Shown one piece after another: positions 8,565-17,881 of a stretch of DNA of 64,000 nucleotides. The stretch's first letter is position 1, and each line of letters opens with the position of its first letter. The stretch is taken from NCBI RefSeq assembly GCF_012769535.1, contig NZ_CP046565.1, positions 3,253,501-3,317,500 on the forward strand, given 5' to 3'. The notes beneath the pieces were generated by a model. That model saw only the letters and a list, made by a program, of their open reading frames with translations. It did no database searches and was not told the DNA's origin. The DNA is from Methylococcus geothermalis. GTDB taxonomy: Bacteria > Pseudomonadota > Gammaproteobacteria > Methylococcales > Methylococcaceae. Made by a program: the position numbers and the translations under genes.

Positions 8565-8939
8565 TCAATGACCGCCTCCCGGGATACAAACGGCTTGTTG
8601 GGGGCAGCGACCGTCCTCGTAAAAACATTCGGCGTCACGCCTCAACAAAGGGATTCCGAGAATAGCCGCGTGTGCCCCGATAAAGAAGTCCGGCAGGACG
8701 CCCTGCTTGGTGCCTTTTTGCCGGCGATATTGGAGAAAGGCCTTTCCCGCCAGGAACAGGGCTTCCCGCGGGATCGACTCGACGATCAAACTGGCTTCGG
8801 CCAGCATGGCTTCCAGTTCCTCGATGCGATGGAACGCGATCGACAACTCGGCGTAAACGACGGGGTTGCGGCTCCGCGGAGGGGGCAAACCGGCTTGCGG
8901 GCCGCTTGGTTTCGTATGACCTCGCGGGACGCGGCGCAA
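8565..8939 (-). pseudogene. Truncated PIN-domain (VapC-like) toxin remnant
   Basis: The frame contains NPVVYAELSIAF and LPDFFIGAHAAILGIPLL, which match the middle and C-terminal half of PIN-domain endonucleases (catalytic Glu in AELS, Asp in LPDFF). The expected N-terminal strand with the first catalytic Asp (DTN-type motif) is missing; the first 30 residues are unlike a PIN domain. The end (FYEDGRCPQQ) has also lost the usual YFP-type finish. No antitoxin is visible next to it. It is most simply a decayed toxin gene. Confidence 0.6.
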
Positions 8940-9131
8940 GGGGCCGGGCCGAATAGCCCGGCATGAAGGGACAACGGACTACCACTTCATGCCAGCGAAC
9001 CGTATCTTCTGCCTCATTTCGATGCGCCGTGTTCCACAATTGCACTTCCTCCCGTCAGAAGCGCTTCTGCTCCGCGCCTCCTTCGACTCACCGCCAATTT
9101 GAAATCAATAGCCTATGCATGCTAGACACCC

Positions 9132-9149
9132 TTGGCATAGGTAATGCTT
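9132..9149 (+). promoter_or_regulatory. Sigma-54 (-24/-12) promoter of the nitrate operon
   Basis: The sequence TTGGCATAGGTAATGCTT has GG at 9134-9135 and GC at 9146-9147, the exact 12-base offset of RpoN promoters. Transcription would start near 9159, just before the first leader hairpin. The same arrangement recurs before the porin gene at 20355. An NtrC-type activator site is expected upstream but I could not define one. The remaining bases of the 8940-9305 gap contain no gene. Confidence 0.75.
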
Positions 9150-9163
9150 GAATCCTTCTGAAA

Positions 9164-9250
9164 CCTGCGCCAACGGCGGCGCGGCACCAGGACAAAGGCG
9201 TCTTGGGCTTTGTGGACTAGCTTCCGCGAAGCCTAAGACGCTTTTTTTTG
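9164..9250 (+). ncRNA. NasT/ANTAR antitermination leader upstream of the nitrate transporter
   Basis: Two adjacent hairpins each carry a six-base loop with A at position 1 and G at position 4, the ANTAR recognition rule. P1 pairs 9167-9171 with 9178-9182 around loop AACGGC. P2 pairs CCAGGAC (9187-9193) with GTCTTGG (9200-9206) around loop AAAGGC. The 3' arm of P2 overlaps the 5' arm of the terminator that follows, so the two are mutually exclusive. NasT, encoded at 19183, is the expected binding protein; NasS would sequester it when nitrate is absent. Confidence 0.88.
9198..9249 (+). terminator. Intrinsic terminator of the nitrate leader
   Basis: GCGTCTTGGGCTT (9198-9210) pairs with AAGCCTAAGACGC (9229-9241), a 13-bp stem with one G-T wobble, followed directly by eight T residues (9242-9249). 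It lies between the promoter and the transporter gene, so it acts as an attenuator that NasT bound to P1/P2 would prevent. Confidence 0.9.
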
Positions 9251-9305
9251 CTTCAAGACCAACCCCGACGTGGCAAGGCAAGACCCCAAACCCGGAGCAA
9301 CAGTC

Positions 9306-10580
9306 ATGAACTTAAAAGAATTCAAGCAGGCCGGACATTGGCCGACCCTGCTTTCCGCCTTTCTCTATTTCGACGTGTCCTTCATGGTCTGGGTGATGCT
9401 CGGACCGCTTTCCCTCTATATCACCAAGGACCTGGCGCTGCCGCTCGAGGAGAAGTTCACCATCGTCGCCATACCCATCCTCTCCGGCGCGGTGTTCCGC
9501 ATCATCCTGGGTTCCATGGCCGACCATATCGGCCCCAAGCTGACCGGCATCCTGGCCCAGCTGCTGGTGATCCTGGGCCTCGCCTATGTGTTCGTGTTCG
9601 GCCTGCACTCCAAGCTGGAGGTCGAAATCCTGGGGCTGCTGCTGGGCGTGGCCGGCGCCAGCTTCGCCGTGGCCTTGCCGCAGGCCAGCCGCTGGTATCC
9701 GCCCAAGTTCCAGGGCGTGGTGATGGGCATCGCCGGCGCCGGCAACATGGGCGTGGTACTGGATTCCATGATCGTGCCCTGGCTGGCCGAGAAGTTCGGC
9801 TGGCAGGCGGTGTTTGGCTTCCTGCTCATCCCATTGGTGATCGTCCTGATCGTCTACGCGGTGCTGGTGAAGGATGCCCCGGACAAGCGCACGCCGGTCA
9901 CCCTGGCGAACTATGCCGCAGTGATGAAAGACCCGGACGCCTGGTGGTTCATGTTCTTCTATTCCATCACCTTCGGAGGCTTCGTCGGTCTCGGCAATGC
10001 CCTGCCGCTGTACTTCACCAACTGGTATCACGTCTCCGGCATCGCGGCCGGCATGATGGTCGCCATCGTGGTGTTCGCCGGCTCGATGTTCCGCCCGGTC
10101 GGCGGCTACCTGGCCGACCGCATCGGCGGCATCCGCGCCCTCCAGGTCCTGTTCGTGGTGGTGTCCCTGTCCTATCTGGCGATCTCGTTCATGCCGGAAG
10201 GCCCGGTGCCGCAAGGGCTGGGCAACGCCAAGGTGGCCGGCTGGGGCCTGTGGGAACTGCCGGCGGAAGGCTGGGGTGCGGTCGCCATCTTCTTCGCCGG
10301 CACCCTGGCGCTGGGCATGGGCAACGGTTCGGTGTTCCAGCTGGTGCCGCTGCGCTTCCGCAAGGAAATCGGGGTGGTCACCGGCCTGGTGGGTTGCGCC
10401 GGCGGCGTGGGCGGCTTCTTCCTGGCGAAGACCCTGGGGCTGTCGTGGGAAATACAGCACGGCTTCGCGCTCGGGTTCAGCGTGTTCGCCGTCCTCCCGC
10501 TGCTCGGCCTAGGCGGGCTGGTGATGGTGAGGAAACGCTGGCGCACGACCTGGGGCGCGGTTTCCGGAGCACAGGTCTGA
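9306..10580 (+). CDS. narK: Nitrate/nitrite MFS transporter (NNP family)
   Basis: About 424 residues and 12 predicted membrane helices. Start ATG 9306 has GGAG nine bases upstream. Family signatures of nitrate porters are visible: an Arg in the second helix region (GAVFRIILGSMADHIG), the Gly-rich helix GIAGAGNMGVVLDS, a second basic site in FAGSMFRPVGGYLADRIGG, and the later glycine motif GLVGCAGGVGGFF. It imports nitrate across the inner membrane as the first step of the assimilation pathway encoded downstream. It is the first gene after the sigma-54 promoter and NasT-controlled terminator. It is followed after 25 bases by the PP2C-kinase gene. Confidence 0.93.
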   Translation: MNLKEFKQAGHWPTLLSAFLYFDVSFMVWVMLGPLSLYITKDLALPLEEKFTIVAIPILSGAVFRIILGSMADHIGPKLTGILAQLLVILGLAYVFVFGLHSKLEVEILGLLLGVAGASFAVALPQASRWYPPKFQGVVMGIAGAGNMGVVLDSMIVPWLAEKFGWQAVFGFLLIPLVIVLIVYAVLVKDAPDKRTPVTLANYAAVMKDPDAWWFMFFYSITFGGFVGLGNALPLYFTNWYHVSGIAAGMMVAIVVFAGSMFRPVGGYLADRIGGIRALQVLFVVVSLSYLAISFMPEGPVPQGLGNAKVAGWGLWELPAEGWGAVAIFFAGTLALGMGNGSVFQLVPLRFRKEIGVVTGLVGCAGGVGGFFLAKTLGLSWEIQHGFALGFSVFAVLPLLGLGGLVMVRKRWRTTWGAVSGAQV

Positions 10581-10605
10581 CCGCGATCCGCCTCCCGATA
10601 GCGCC

Positions 10606-12393
10606 ATGACCGTTCCCGGCCAACCCGTCCTCCGCGCCGCCTTCGTCTCCCTGCAGGGGCGGCGCGAAGACAACCAGGACTTCGCCGGCGTCGCCGAGCC
10701 GCCGCCGCGGGATGCCGCCGCGCGCGGCTTCGTGGCGGCCGTGGCCGATGGCATCGGCGGCGCCCGTGGCGGCCGGGTCGCGGCGGAAGTGTCGGTGCGC
10801 AGCTTCATGGAAGCCTACTACGGCCTGTCCGAAACCTTAGGCATGGAACAGCTGCTGGACCGTTGCCTGGGCTCGGTCAACCGCTGGGTGCACGCCATGG
10901 GCCGACGCGATCCCGAGCTGGCGCACATGGGCACCACCTTCAGCGGATTGATCTTCCGGGGCCGCCGCGTCTATCTGGTGCATGTGGGCGATTCCCGGAT
11001 TTACCGCCTGCGCGGCGACGAACCGGAGCTGCTGACCTCGGATCACACCCTGAGTGGGCCGGGGCTGGATCATGTCCTGTACCGCGCGGTCGGACTCGAT
11101 CCCGGCCTCCGGATCGATTACAGCGTGTATCCGCTGGAACCGCACGACCGTTTTCTGCTCTGCAGCGACGGCCTGCACGGCAGCCTCGAACAGGAACAGA
11201 TCAGGGAGATCCTGCAGGAACGGGCCACCCCCGAAACCACGGCCGAGGCGCTGGCGCTCCGGGCATTCGAGCAGGGCAGCCAGGACAATATCACCGCCTT
11301 GGTGGTGGACGTCATCGCCCTCCCGCCCGCGGAGAAGCAGTCGCTGCGCCTCGCCATCGAAGCCCTGCCGCTGCTGGATCTGCCGGAGGTGGGCGACGAG
11401 GTGGACGGTTTCAGGCTGGAACGCCTGCTGTCCTCGGGGCGCTACAGCGCGCTGTTCCTCGCGGCCGACACTCTGGGGCAGGACAAGCCGGTGGTGGTGA
11501 AGTTTCCGCATCCTCGCGTCGCCAGCGAACGGGAATACTACGATGCCTTCGTGCGCGAGGCCTGGATCGGCGCGCGGGTGAAAAGCCCCTGGGTCGGCGA
11601 GATCCTCGAACAGGCTCCCGGACGCCAGAGCCGGCTCTATTCGGTCATGCCTTTCTATCCCGGCGCCTCCCTGGAGCACGAGCTGGCGCGCCGGCCGCTC
11701 ATCGCCCTGGAAGCCGGCATCGATCTCGCCTTGAAGCTGTGCAAGGCGGTGCATGCGCTGCACCGCCAGCAGATCGTCCACCGCGACATCAAGCCGGACA
11801 ACGTCCTGCTGGACCCGGAAGGCGGCCTCAAGCTGCTGGACCTCGGCATCGCCCGGCTGCCGGCCTGGGACGAGGATCGGGCCGATCCCATCCCCGGCAC
11901 CCCCAGCTACATGGCGCCGGAAATGTTCCAGGGCGAACGCGGCAGCATCGCCACCGACGTGTTCGCGCTCGGCGTGACCCTGTACCGGATGTTCGCCGGC
12001 GGCGCCTACCCCTATGGCGAGATCGAGCCGTTCTGCACGCCGCGCTTCGGCAGCCCGAAACCGCTGACCGCCCACCGCCCGGACCTCCCGGCTTGGCTGG
12101 ACGCGGTGCTGGCCCGCGCCATCGCGGCCGATCCGGCACAGCGCCCGGCCGATGCCGTGGAACTGGCTTACGAACTGGAGGCCGGACTGGAAAAAGGCGG
12201 GGGCAGGCGCACGCCGCGCCGGCCCCCGCCGCTGTACGAGCGCAATCCCCTGCTGTTCTGGAAGGCCGTCGCGGCGCTGCTGCTGGGCCTCCTGGCCGTG
12301 GCCGGCCTACGCCTGCCGGCGCCCTCCTGCCCGCCTTCGGAAGCGGCATCCCGCAACAACCCCTTGATTCACGATAACGGAGACTCGCGATGA
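10606..12393 (+). CDS. PP2C phosphatase-Ser/Thr protein kinase fusion with C-terminal membrane anchor
   Basis: 595 residues. The N-terminal 240 residues are a PP2C phosphatase (RREDNQD, VADGIGGARGG, VGDSRIYRL, CSDGL, QDNITALVV). Residues about 265-525 are a eukaryotic-type kinase with Lys in PVVVKFPHP, Glu in FVREAWIG, catalytic HRDIKPDNVLLD, LDLGIAR (DLG in place of DFG) and PSYMAPE. A single hydrophobic helix near residue 555 (FWKAVAALLLGLLAVAGL) probably anchors it. It sits inside the nas operon and its stop overlaps the nirB start (ATGA), so it is translated with the reductase genes. Such bifunctional proteins recur in nitrate assimilation operons; the substrate is unknown. Confidence 0.92.
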   Translation: MTVPGQPVLRAAFVSLQGRREDNQDFAGVAEPPPRDAAARGFVAAVADGIGGARGGRVAAEVSVRSFMEAYYGLSETLGMEQLLDRCLGSVNRWVHAMGRRDPELAHMGTTFSGLIFRGRRVYLVHVGDSRIYRLRGDEPELLTSDHTLSGPGLDHVLYRAVGLDPGLRIDYSVYPLEPHDRFLLCSDGLHGSLEQEQIREILQERATPETTAEALALRAFEQGSQDNITALVVDVIALPPAEKQSLRLAIEALPLLDLPEVGDEVDGFRLERLLSSGRYSALFLAADTLGQDKPVVVKFPHPRVASEREYYDAFVREAWIGARVKSPWVGEILEQAPGRQSRLYSVMPFYPGASLEHELARRPLIALEAGIDLALKLCKAVHALHRQQIVHRDIKPDNVLLDPEGGLKLLDLGIARLPAWDEDRADPIPGTPSYMAPEMFQGERGSIATDVFALGVTLYRMFAGGAYPYGEIEPFCTPRFGSPKPLTAHRPDLPAWLDAVLARAIAADPAQRPADAVELAYELEAGLEKGGGRRTPRRPPPLYERNPLLFWKAVAALLLGLLAVAGLRLPAPSCPPSEAASRNNPLIHDNGDSR

Positions 12394-14852
12394 GCAAACC
12401 CAAACTCGTCCTCATCGGCAACGGCATGGCCGGCGTCCGCACGCTGGAGGAGCTGCTGAAGCTGGCGCCCGGCAAGTACGACATCACCGTGTTCGGCGCC
12501 GAACCCCATCCCAACTACAACCGCATCCTGCTCTCGCCGGTCCTCGCCGGCGAGAAGAAACTGGAAGACATCATCCTCAACGACGAGGCGTGGTACGCCG
12601 AACACGGCATCACCTTGCACAAGGGCAAAAAAGTCGTCGCCATCGACCGCGTCCGCCGCTGCGTCCGCACCGAAGACGGGACTGAAGCTGGCTACGACCG
12701 GCTGCTGCTGGCGACCGGCTCGGCGCCCTTCATCCTGCCGGTGCCGGGCAAGGACCTGGAAGGCGTGGTCGGCTTCCGCGATATCCGCGACGTCGAGCTG
12801 ATGCTGGAAGCCTCGGAAAAGCACCGTCACGCCGTCGTCATCGGCGGCGGCCTGCTGGGGCTCGAAGCCGCCAACGGCCTCAAGAAGCGCGGCATGGACG
12901 TCACCGTGGTGCACCTGCTCGACACCCTGATGGAACGGCAGCTCGACAAACCGGCCGCGGCCCTGCTGCAACGGGCCCTGGAAGACAGCGGCCTGGACTT
13001 CAAGCTGGAAGCCCAGACCGAGGCGCTGCTGGGCGAAGGCCGGGTCCGCGCGGTCCGCTTCAAGGACGGCTCGGAAGTACCCGCCGACCTGGTGGTCATG
13101 GCGGTGGGCATCCGCCCCAACATCGAGCTGGCCAAGGCATCCGGCATCCATTGCGAGCGCGGCATCCTGGTCAGCGACACGATGCAGACCTTCGATCCCC
13201 AGGTCTACGCGGTCGGCGAATGCGTGCAGCACCGCGGCGAGCTGTTCGGCCTGGTCGCACCGCTGTTCGAGCAGGCTAAAGTCTGCGCCAACCACCTGGC
13301 GGAATTCGGCATCGCCCGCTACGAAGGATCGGTCACCTCGACCAAGCTCAAGGTCACCGGCATCGACCTCTTCTCCGCCGGGGAATACCAGGGCGGCGCC
13401 GGCTGCGAGGAACTGCTGTTCCAGGACCCCTCGCGCGGCGTCTACAAGAAACTGGTGGTCCGCGACAACAAGGTCGCCGGCGCGGTGCTGTACGGCGACA
13501 CCGTGGACGGCGCCTGGTATTTCCAGATGATGCGGGACGGCACCGACATCTCCGCCTTCCGCGAGAACATCCTGTTCGGCCAGGCCCACATGGGCGATTC
13601 CGGCCACGGTGCCGAAAGCCACGCCGCCCGGCTGCCGGAAGACGCCGAGGTCTGCGGCTGCAACGGCGTCTGCAAGAAAACCATCGTCGATGCCATCGTC
13701 CAGAAGAAGCTCTTCACGCTGGACGAAGTGCGCGCCCACACCAAGGCCTCGGCCTCCTGCGGTTCCTGCACCGGCCTGGTCGAACAGATACTGCAGAGCA
13801 CCCTGGGCAGCGATTACTCGGTCAGTCCGGCCAAAAAGCCTCTGTGCAAATGCACGGACCTCACCCACGAAGAGGTGCGGGAAGCCGTCCGCATCCAGGG
13901 CTTGAAAACCATTCCGGAACTCATGGGTTCGCTGGGCTGGCGAACGCCGGACGGCTGCCATGCCTGCCGCCCGGCGCTCAATTACTACCTGCTGTGCCAA
14001 TGGCCGAACGAGTACCGGGACGACCCGCAATCCCGCTTCATCAACGAGCGGGTTCATGCCAACATCCAGAAGGACGGCACCTATTCCGTGGTTCCCCGCA
14101 TCTGGGGCGGCGTGACCAATCCGCGCGAACTGCGGGCGATCGCCGACGTGGCGGAAAAGTTCCAGGTCCCCTGCGTCAAGATCACCGGCGGCCAGCGCAT
14201 CGACCTCCTGGGCGTGCCCAAGGCGCAGCTGCCGGCCATCTGGGCGGAGCTGGGCAAGCACGGCCTCATGTCCGGCCATGCCTACGGCAAGTCGCTGCGG
14301 ACGGTGAAGACCTGTGTCGGCAAGGAATGGTGCCGCTTCGGCACGCAGGATTCGACCACCCTGGGCATCGAGCTGGAGAAGATGACCTGGGGCTCGTGGA
14401 CGCCGGCCAAGGTCAAGATGGCGGTGTCCGGCTGCCCGCGCAATTGCGCCGAAGCCACGATCAAGGATTTCGGGGTGGTGGCCGTGGATTCCGGCTGGGA
14501 ACTGCACGTCGGTGGCAACGGCGGCGTGAAGGTGCGCGCGACCGACTTTCTTTGCAAGGTGCAGACGGATGAGGAAGTCATGGAATACGCCGCGGCCTAC
14601 ATGCAGCTCTACCGCGAGGAGGCCCGCTACCTGGAACGCACCGCGCACTGGATCGAACGGGTCGGACTGCCGTACCTGCAAAGCCGCATCGTCGACGATG
14701 CCGCTGGCCGCAGGGCGCTCTGCGCGCGCTTCCTGGAGTCGCAGCGCAAGGCGCAGATCGATCCCTGGGCCGAACGCGCGCAAGGGGCGGAAAAACACGA
14801 GTTCGAACCGTTGACGCCCGCGGAGCGGAAAGCGCATGCCTGCATCGCCTGA
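12390..14852 (+). CDS. nirB: Assimilatory nitrite reductase [NAD(P)H], large subunit
   Basis: 820 residues, the usual length. An FAD/NAD(P)H pyridine oxidoreductase module comes first (VLIGNGMAGVRTLEELL, VVIGGGLLGLEAANGL). Two BFD-like [2Fe-2S] segments follow (CGCNGVCKKTIVDAI with CGSCTGLVEQ; LCKCTDLTHEEV with CHACRPAL). The C-terminal half is the siroheme/[4Fe-4S] part with Cys pairs in TCVGKEWCRFGTQD and GCPRNCAEATIKDFGVV. It reduces nitrite to ammonium in the cytosol together with NirD. It overlaps the kinase gene by four bases and is followed by nirD after 10 bases. Confidence 0.96.
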   Translation: MSKPKLVLIGNGMAGVRTLEELLKLAPGKYDITVFGAEPHPNYNRILLSPVLAGEKKLEDIILNDEAWYAEHGITLHKGKKVVAIDRVRRCVRTEDGTEAGYDRLLLATGSAPFILPVPGKDLEGVVGFRDIRDVELMLEASEKHRHAVVIGGGLLGLEAANGLKKRGMDVTVVHLLDTLMERQLDKPAAALLQRALEDSGLDFKLEAQTEALLGEGRVRAVRFKDGSEVPADLVVMAVGIRPNIELAKASGIHCERGILVSDTMQTFDPQVYAVGECVQHRGELFGLVAPLFEQAKVCANHLAEFGIARYEGSVTSTKLKVTGIDLFSAGEYQGGAGCEELLFQDPSRGVYKKLVVRDNKVAGAVLYGDTVDGAWYFQMMRDGTDISAFRENILFGQAHMGDSGHGAESHAARLPEDAEVCGCNGVCKKTIVDAIVQKKLFTLDEVRAHTKASASCGSCTGLVEQILQSTLGSDYSVSPAKKPLCKCTDLTHEEVREAVRIQGLKTIPELMGSLGWRTPDGCHACRPALNYYLLCQWPNEYRDDPQSRFINERVHANIQKDGTYSVVPRIWGGVTNPRELRAIADVAEKFQVPCVKITGGQRIDLLGVPKAQLPAIWAELGKHGLMSGHAYGKSLRTVKTCVGKEWCRFGTQDSTTLGIELEKMTWGSWTPAKVKMAVSGCPRNCAEATIKDFGVVAVDSGWELHVGGNGGVKVRATDFLCKVQTDEEVMEYAAAYMQLYREEARYLERTAHWIERVGLPYLQSRIVDDAAGRRALCARFLESQRKAQIDPWAERAQGAEKHEFEPLTPAERKAHACIA

Positions 14853-14862
14853 GGAAAACGCC

Positions 14863-15192
14863 ATGAGCCACTGGACCCCCATCGCCCGCCTGGAAGACAT
14901 TCCGCGCCAGGGCGCCCGCGTCGTCGCGTCGCCGCAAGGCAAGGTCGCCGTCTTCCGCACCGTCGACGACCGGGTTTTTGCCCTGCTCGACCGCTGTCCG
15001 CACAAGGGCGGACCGCTGTCCGAGGGCATCGTTCACGGCGCGCGCGTCGCCTGCCCATTGCACAACTGGGTGATCGAGCTGGATTCGGGCCAGGCGGTCG
15101 CACCCGACGAAGGCTGCGTCCGCCGTTTCGACGTGCGCCTGGAGGATGGCATGGTCGCCATCGCCCTGGCGGGCGGACCGACAGGACGCTGA
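14863..15192 (+). CDS. nirD: Assimilatory nitrite reductase small subunit (Rieske-type)
   Basis: 109 residues; ATG 14863 has GAGG upstream. The Rieske cluster ligands are visible as CPHKGGPLSEG and CPLHNWVIELDSG. NirD carries electrons to, or stabilises, NirB. It is followed by nasA after a single base, so translation is tightly coupled. Confidence 0.94.
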   Translation: MSHWTPIARLEDIPRQGARVVASPQGKVAVFRTVDDRVFALLDRCPHKGGPLSEGIVHGARVACPLHNWVIELDSGQAVAPDEGCVRRFDVRLEDGMVAIALAGGPTGR

Positions 15193-15193
15193 C

Positions 15194-17842
15194 ATGAGTC
15201 CCATCGTGCAGCGGACCGTCCGTACCACCTGTCCCTACTGCGGCGTGGGTTGCGGCGTGCTGGCCACGGTCACGGATGCGGGCGTGGCGATCCAGGGCGA
15301 TCCGGACCATCCGGCCAACTTCGGCCGGCTGTGCTCGAAAGGCTCCGCTCTGGGGGAAACCCTCTCGCTCGACAGCCGCCTGCTGCATCCCGAAATCGGC
15401 GGAATCCGGGCGAGCTGGGACGAAGCCCTGGACACGGTCGCCGGCCGCTTCCGCGAGACCATCGAGCGGCACGGCCCCGATTCGGTCGCCTTCTACGTGT
15501 CCGGCCAGTTGCTGACCGAAGACTATTACGTGGCCAACAAGCTGATGAAGGGCTTCATCGGCTCGGCCAACATCGACACCAACTCCCGGCTGTGCATGTC
15601 CTCCACCGTCGCGGGCCACAAGCGCGCCTTCGGCGAGGACCTGGTGCCGGGCTGCTACGAGGACCTCGAACGGGCCGATCTCGTGGTGCTGGTCGGCTCG
15701 AACACGGCCTGGTGCCACCCCGTGCTGTTCCAGCGCCTCCTGGCGGCGCGCCGCGCCGACCCCAAACGCCGCATCGTCTGCATCGACCCGCGCCGGACGG
15801 CGACCGCCGAGTCCGCCGACCTGCACCTAGCGATCCGGCCGGGCAGCGACGTGCTGCTGTTCAACGGATTGCTGCACTATCTGCGGCACAACGACCGCCT
15901 CGACTTCGACTTCATCGAACGGCATACCGAAGGCTACGCCGCAGCGTTGGGCACGGCGAGGGAAACCGCGCCCACCCTTCCGGCCGTGGCCGCCGGCTGC
16001 GGGCTTGCGGAAAGCGACGTGGCCCAGTTCTACCGGCTGTTCGCCGCGACCGAACGGACGGTGACCCTGTGGTCGCAGGGCGTCAACCAGTCGACCAGCG
16101 GCACCGACAAGGTCAACGCCATCCTCAACGCGCATCTCGCCACCGGTCGCATCGGCAAGCCCGGAGCCGGCCCGTTCTCGCTGACCGGCCAGCCCAACGC
16201 CATGGGCGGCCGCGAGGTCGGCGGACTGGCCAATCAGCTCGCCGCCCATCTCGACCTCGACGACCCCCGCCATCGCCGGCAAGTCCAGGCATTCTGGCGC
16301 TCCCCCCGCATCGCCGACCGGCCCGGCCACCTGGCCGTCGACCTGTTCCGGGCCATCGGCGAAGGCAAGATACGCGCGGTCTGGATCATGGCGACCAACC
16401 CCGCGGTAAGCCTCCCCGACGCCAACGCCGTGCGCAGCGCCTTGAGCGCTTGCCCCTTCGTCGTGGTGTCCGACTGCGAGCGCGACACCGATCTGGCCCG
16501 CTTCGCCCATGTCCAGCTTCCCGCGCTGGCCTGGGGCGAGAAGGACGGCACCGTGACCAATTCGGAACGGCGCATCTCGCGCCAGCGCGCCTTTCTCGGT
16601 GCGCCCGGCGAGGCCCGGCCGGACTGGTGGATCATCGCCGAAGTAGCCCGCCGCATGGGCTTCGGCGCCGCGTTCGGCTACCGGAGCCCGGCGGAAATCT
16701 TCGCCGAACACGTTGCGCTCTCCGGAATCGCCGGCGCCGAAAAACGCCGCTTCGACCTGTCCGGGCTTCAAACCGCATACGATGATTTGACGCCGACCCA
16801 GTGGCCGGTCAACGCCGGGCATCCGCAAGGCACGCCACGGCTCGCCTTCGACGGCGGGAGCGGCAAGCTGAAATTCGTCGCCGTCCGTCCCCGCCTCCCG
16901 GTCAACGCACCCGACGCCGACTATCCGCTGATCCTCAACACCGGCCGCATTCGCGACCAATGGCACACCATGACCCGGACCGGCAAGACCCCGCGCCTCA
17001 CCGCGCACATTCCCGAGCCCTTCGCCGAGATCCACCCCGCCGACGGCGAACGCCTGGCACTCGCCGATGGTGCCCTGGCCCGGCTCGACAGCCGCTATGG
17101 CAGCGCCCTGGCCCGGGTCCGGTTCAGCGCCGGCCAGCGGCCGGGCACGGTGTTCGTCCCCATGCACTGGAGCGAGGGCAACAGTCGGCAGGGCTTGGCG
17201 AACGCCCTGGTCAATCCGGCGGTCGACCCGGTATCCGGCGAACCCGAATTCAAACACACGCCGGTGCGGGTTGCGCCCTATAGGCCAACATGGTATGGAT
17301 TCGCCATCGCTCGGCGGCGGCTCGCATTTCCCGATGCGGCCTACCGAGTCTTGGTTCCGGGTGGGGGCTGCTGGCGCTACGAGCTGGCCGGCGAATCGCC
17401 CCGCGAGGACTGGCGCCAATGGGCACGGCAAAAGGCTGGCCTTGACGGTGACTCCCTGGATGGCTGGCTGGAATTCGCCGACCCGCGTGCCGGCCGCTAC
17501 CGTTGCGCGTGGATCGCAGGGGAGCGGATCGAGTTCGCCTTGTTCGTGAGCCCCAGCCACGAACTGCCGCCACGCGACTGGCTCGCGGGCCTGTTCGCCC
17601 AGGATGCATTGTCCGATGCGGCGCGCGCCAGCCTGTTGGCGGGACGGCCGCTTTCCGCCGAAGATGATCAGGGCAGGATCGTCTGCGCCTGTTTCGCCGT
17701 CGGCGAAAAAACGCTCCGTCGCGCCATCGATGCAGAAGGCATGACGACGGCGGAACAGGTCGGAACCCGCCTGAAAGCCGGCACCAACTGCGGCTCCTGC
17801 GTGCCGGAAATCCGCACCCTCCTTGCGGAAACACGGCGCTGA
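15194..17842 (+). CDS. nasA: Assimilatory nitrate reductase catalytic subunit
   Basis: 882 residues. The N-terminal [4Fe-4S] site reads CPYCGVGCGV and LCSKGS, followed by a molybdopterin (MoCo-bis-MGD) domain (SNTAWCHPVLFQRL, ATNPAVSLPDAN, GEKDGTVTNSERRISRQ, LNTGRIRDQWHTMTRTG). The C-terminal extension holds a BFD-like [2Fe-2S] domain (CACFAVGEKTLRRAI and CGSCVPEIRTLL), typical of NasA proteins that take electrons from a separate reductase or ferredoxin. It reduces nitrate to nitrite in the cytosol. No dedicated flavoprotein NasB is encoded in the operon. It is the last reductase gene before nasS, 39 bases downstream. Confidence 0.95.
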   Translation: MSPIVQRTVRTTCPYCGVGCGVLATVTDAGVAIQGDPDHPANFGRLCSKGSALGETLSLDSRLLHPEIGGIRASWDEALDTVAGRFRETIERHGPDSVAFYVSGQLLTEDYYVANKLMKGFIGSANIDTNSRLCMSSTVAGHKRAFGEDLVPGCYEDLERADLVVLVGSNTAWCHPVLFQRLLAARRADPKRRIVCIDPRRTATAESADLHLAIRPGSDVLLFNGLLHYLRHNDRLDFDFIERHTEGYAAALGTARETAPTLPAVAAGCGLAESDVAQFYRLFAATERTVTLWSQGVNQSTSGTDKVNAILNAHLATGRIGKPGAGPFSLTGQPNAMGGREVGGLANQLAAHLDLDDPRHRRQVQAFWRSPRIADRPGHLAVDLFRAIGEGKIRAVWIMATNPAVSLPDANAVRSALSACPFVVVSDCERDTDLARFAHVQLPALAWGEKDGTVTNSERRISRQRAFLGAPGEARPDWWIIAEVARRMGFGAAFGYRSPAEIFAEHVALSGIAGAEKRRFDLSGLQTAYDDLTPTQWPVNAGHPQGTPRLAFDGGSGKLKFVAVRPRLPVNAPDADYPLILNTGRIRDQWHTMTRTGKTPRLTAHIPEPFAEIHPADGERLALADGALARLDSRYGSALARVRFSAGQRPGTVFVPMHWSEGNSRQGLANALVNPAVDPVSGEPEFKHTPVRVAPYRPTWYGFAIARRRLAFPDAAYRVLVPGGGCWRYELAGESPREDWRQWARQKAGLDGDSLDGWLEFADPRAGRYRCAWIAGERIEFALFVSPSHELPPRDWLAGLFAQDALSDAARASLLAGRPLSAEDDQGRIVCACFAVGEKTLRRAIDAEGMTTAEQVGTRLKAGTNCGSCVPEIRTLLAETRR

Positions 17843-17881
17843 CGGGCAGGATATCCGCGGCTATCGCTTCGATCGAATCGT

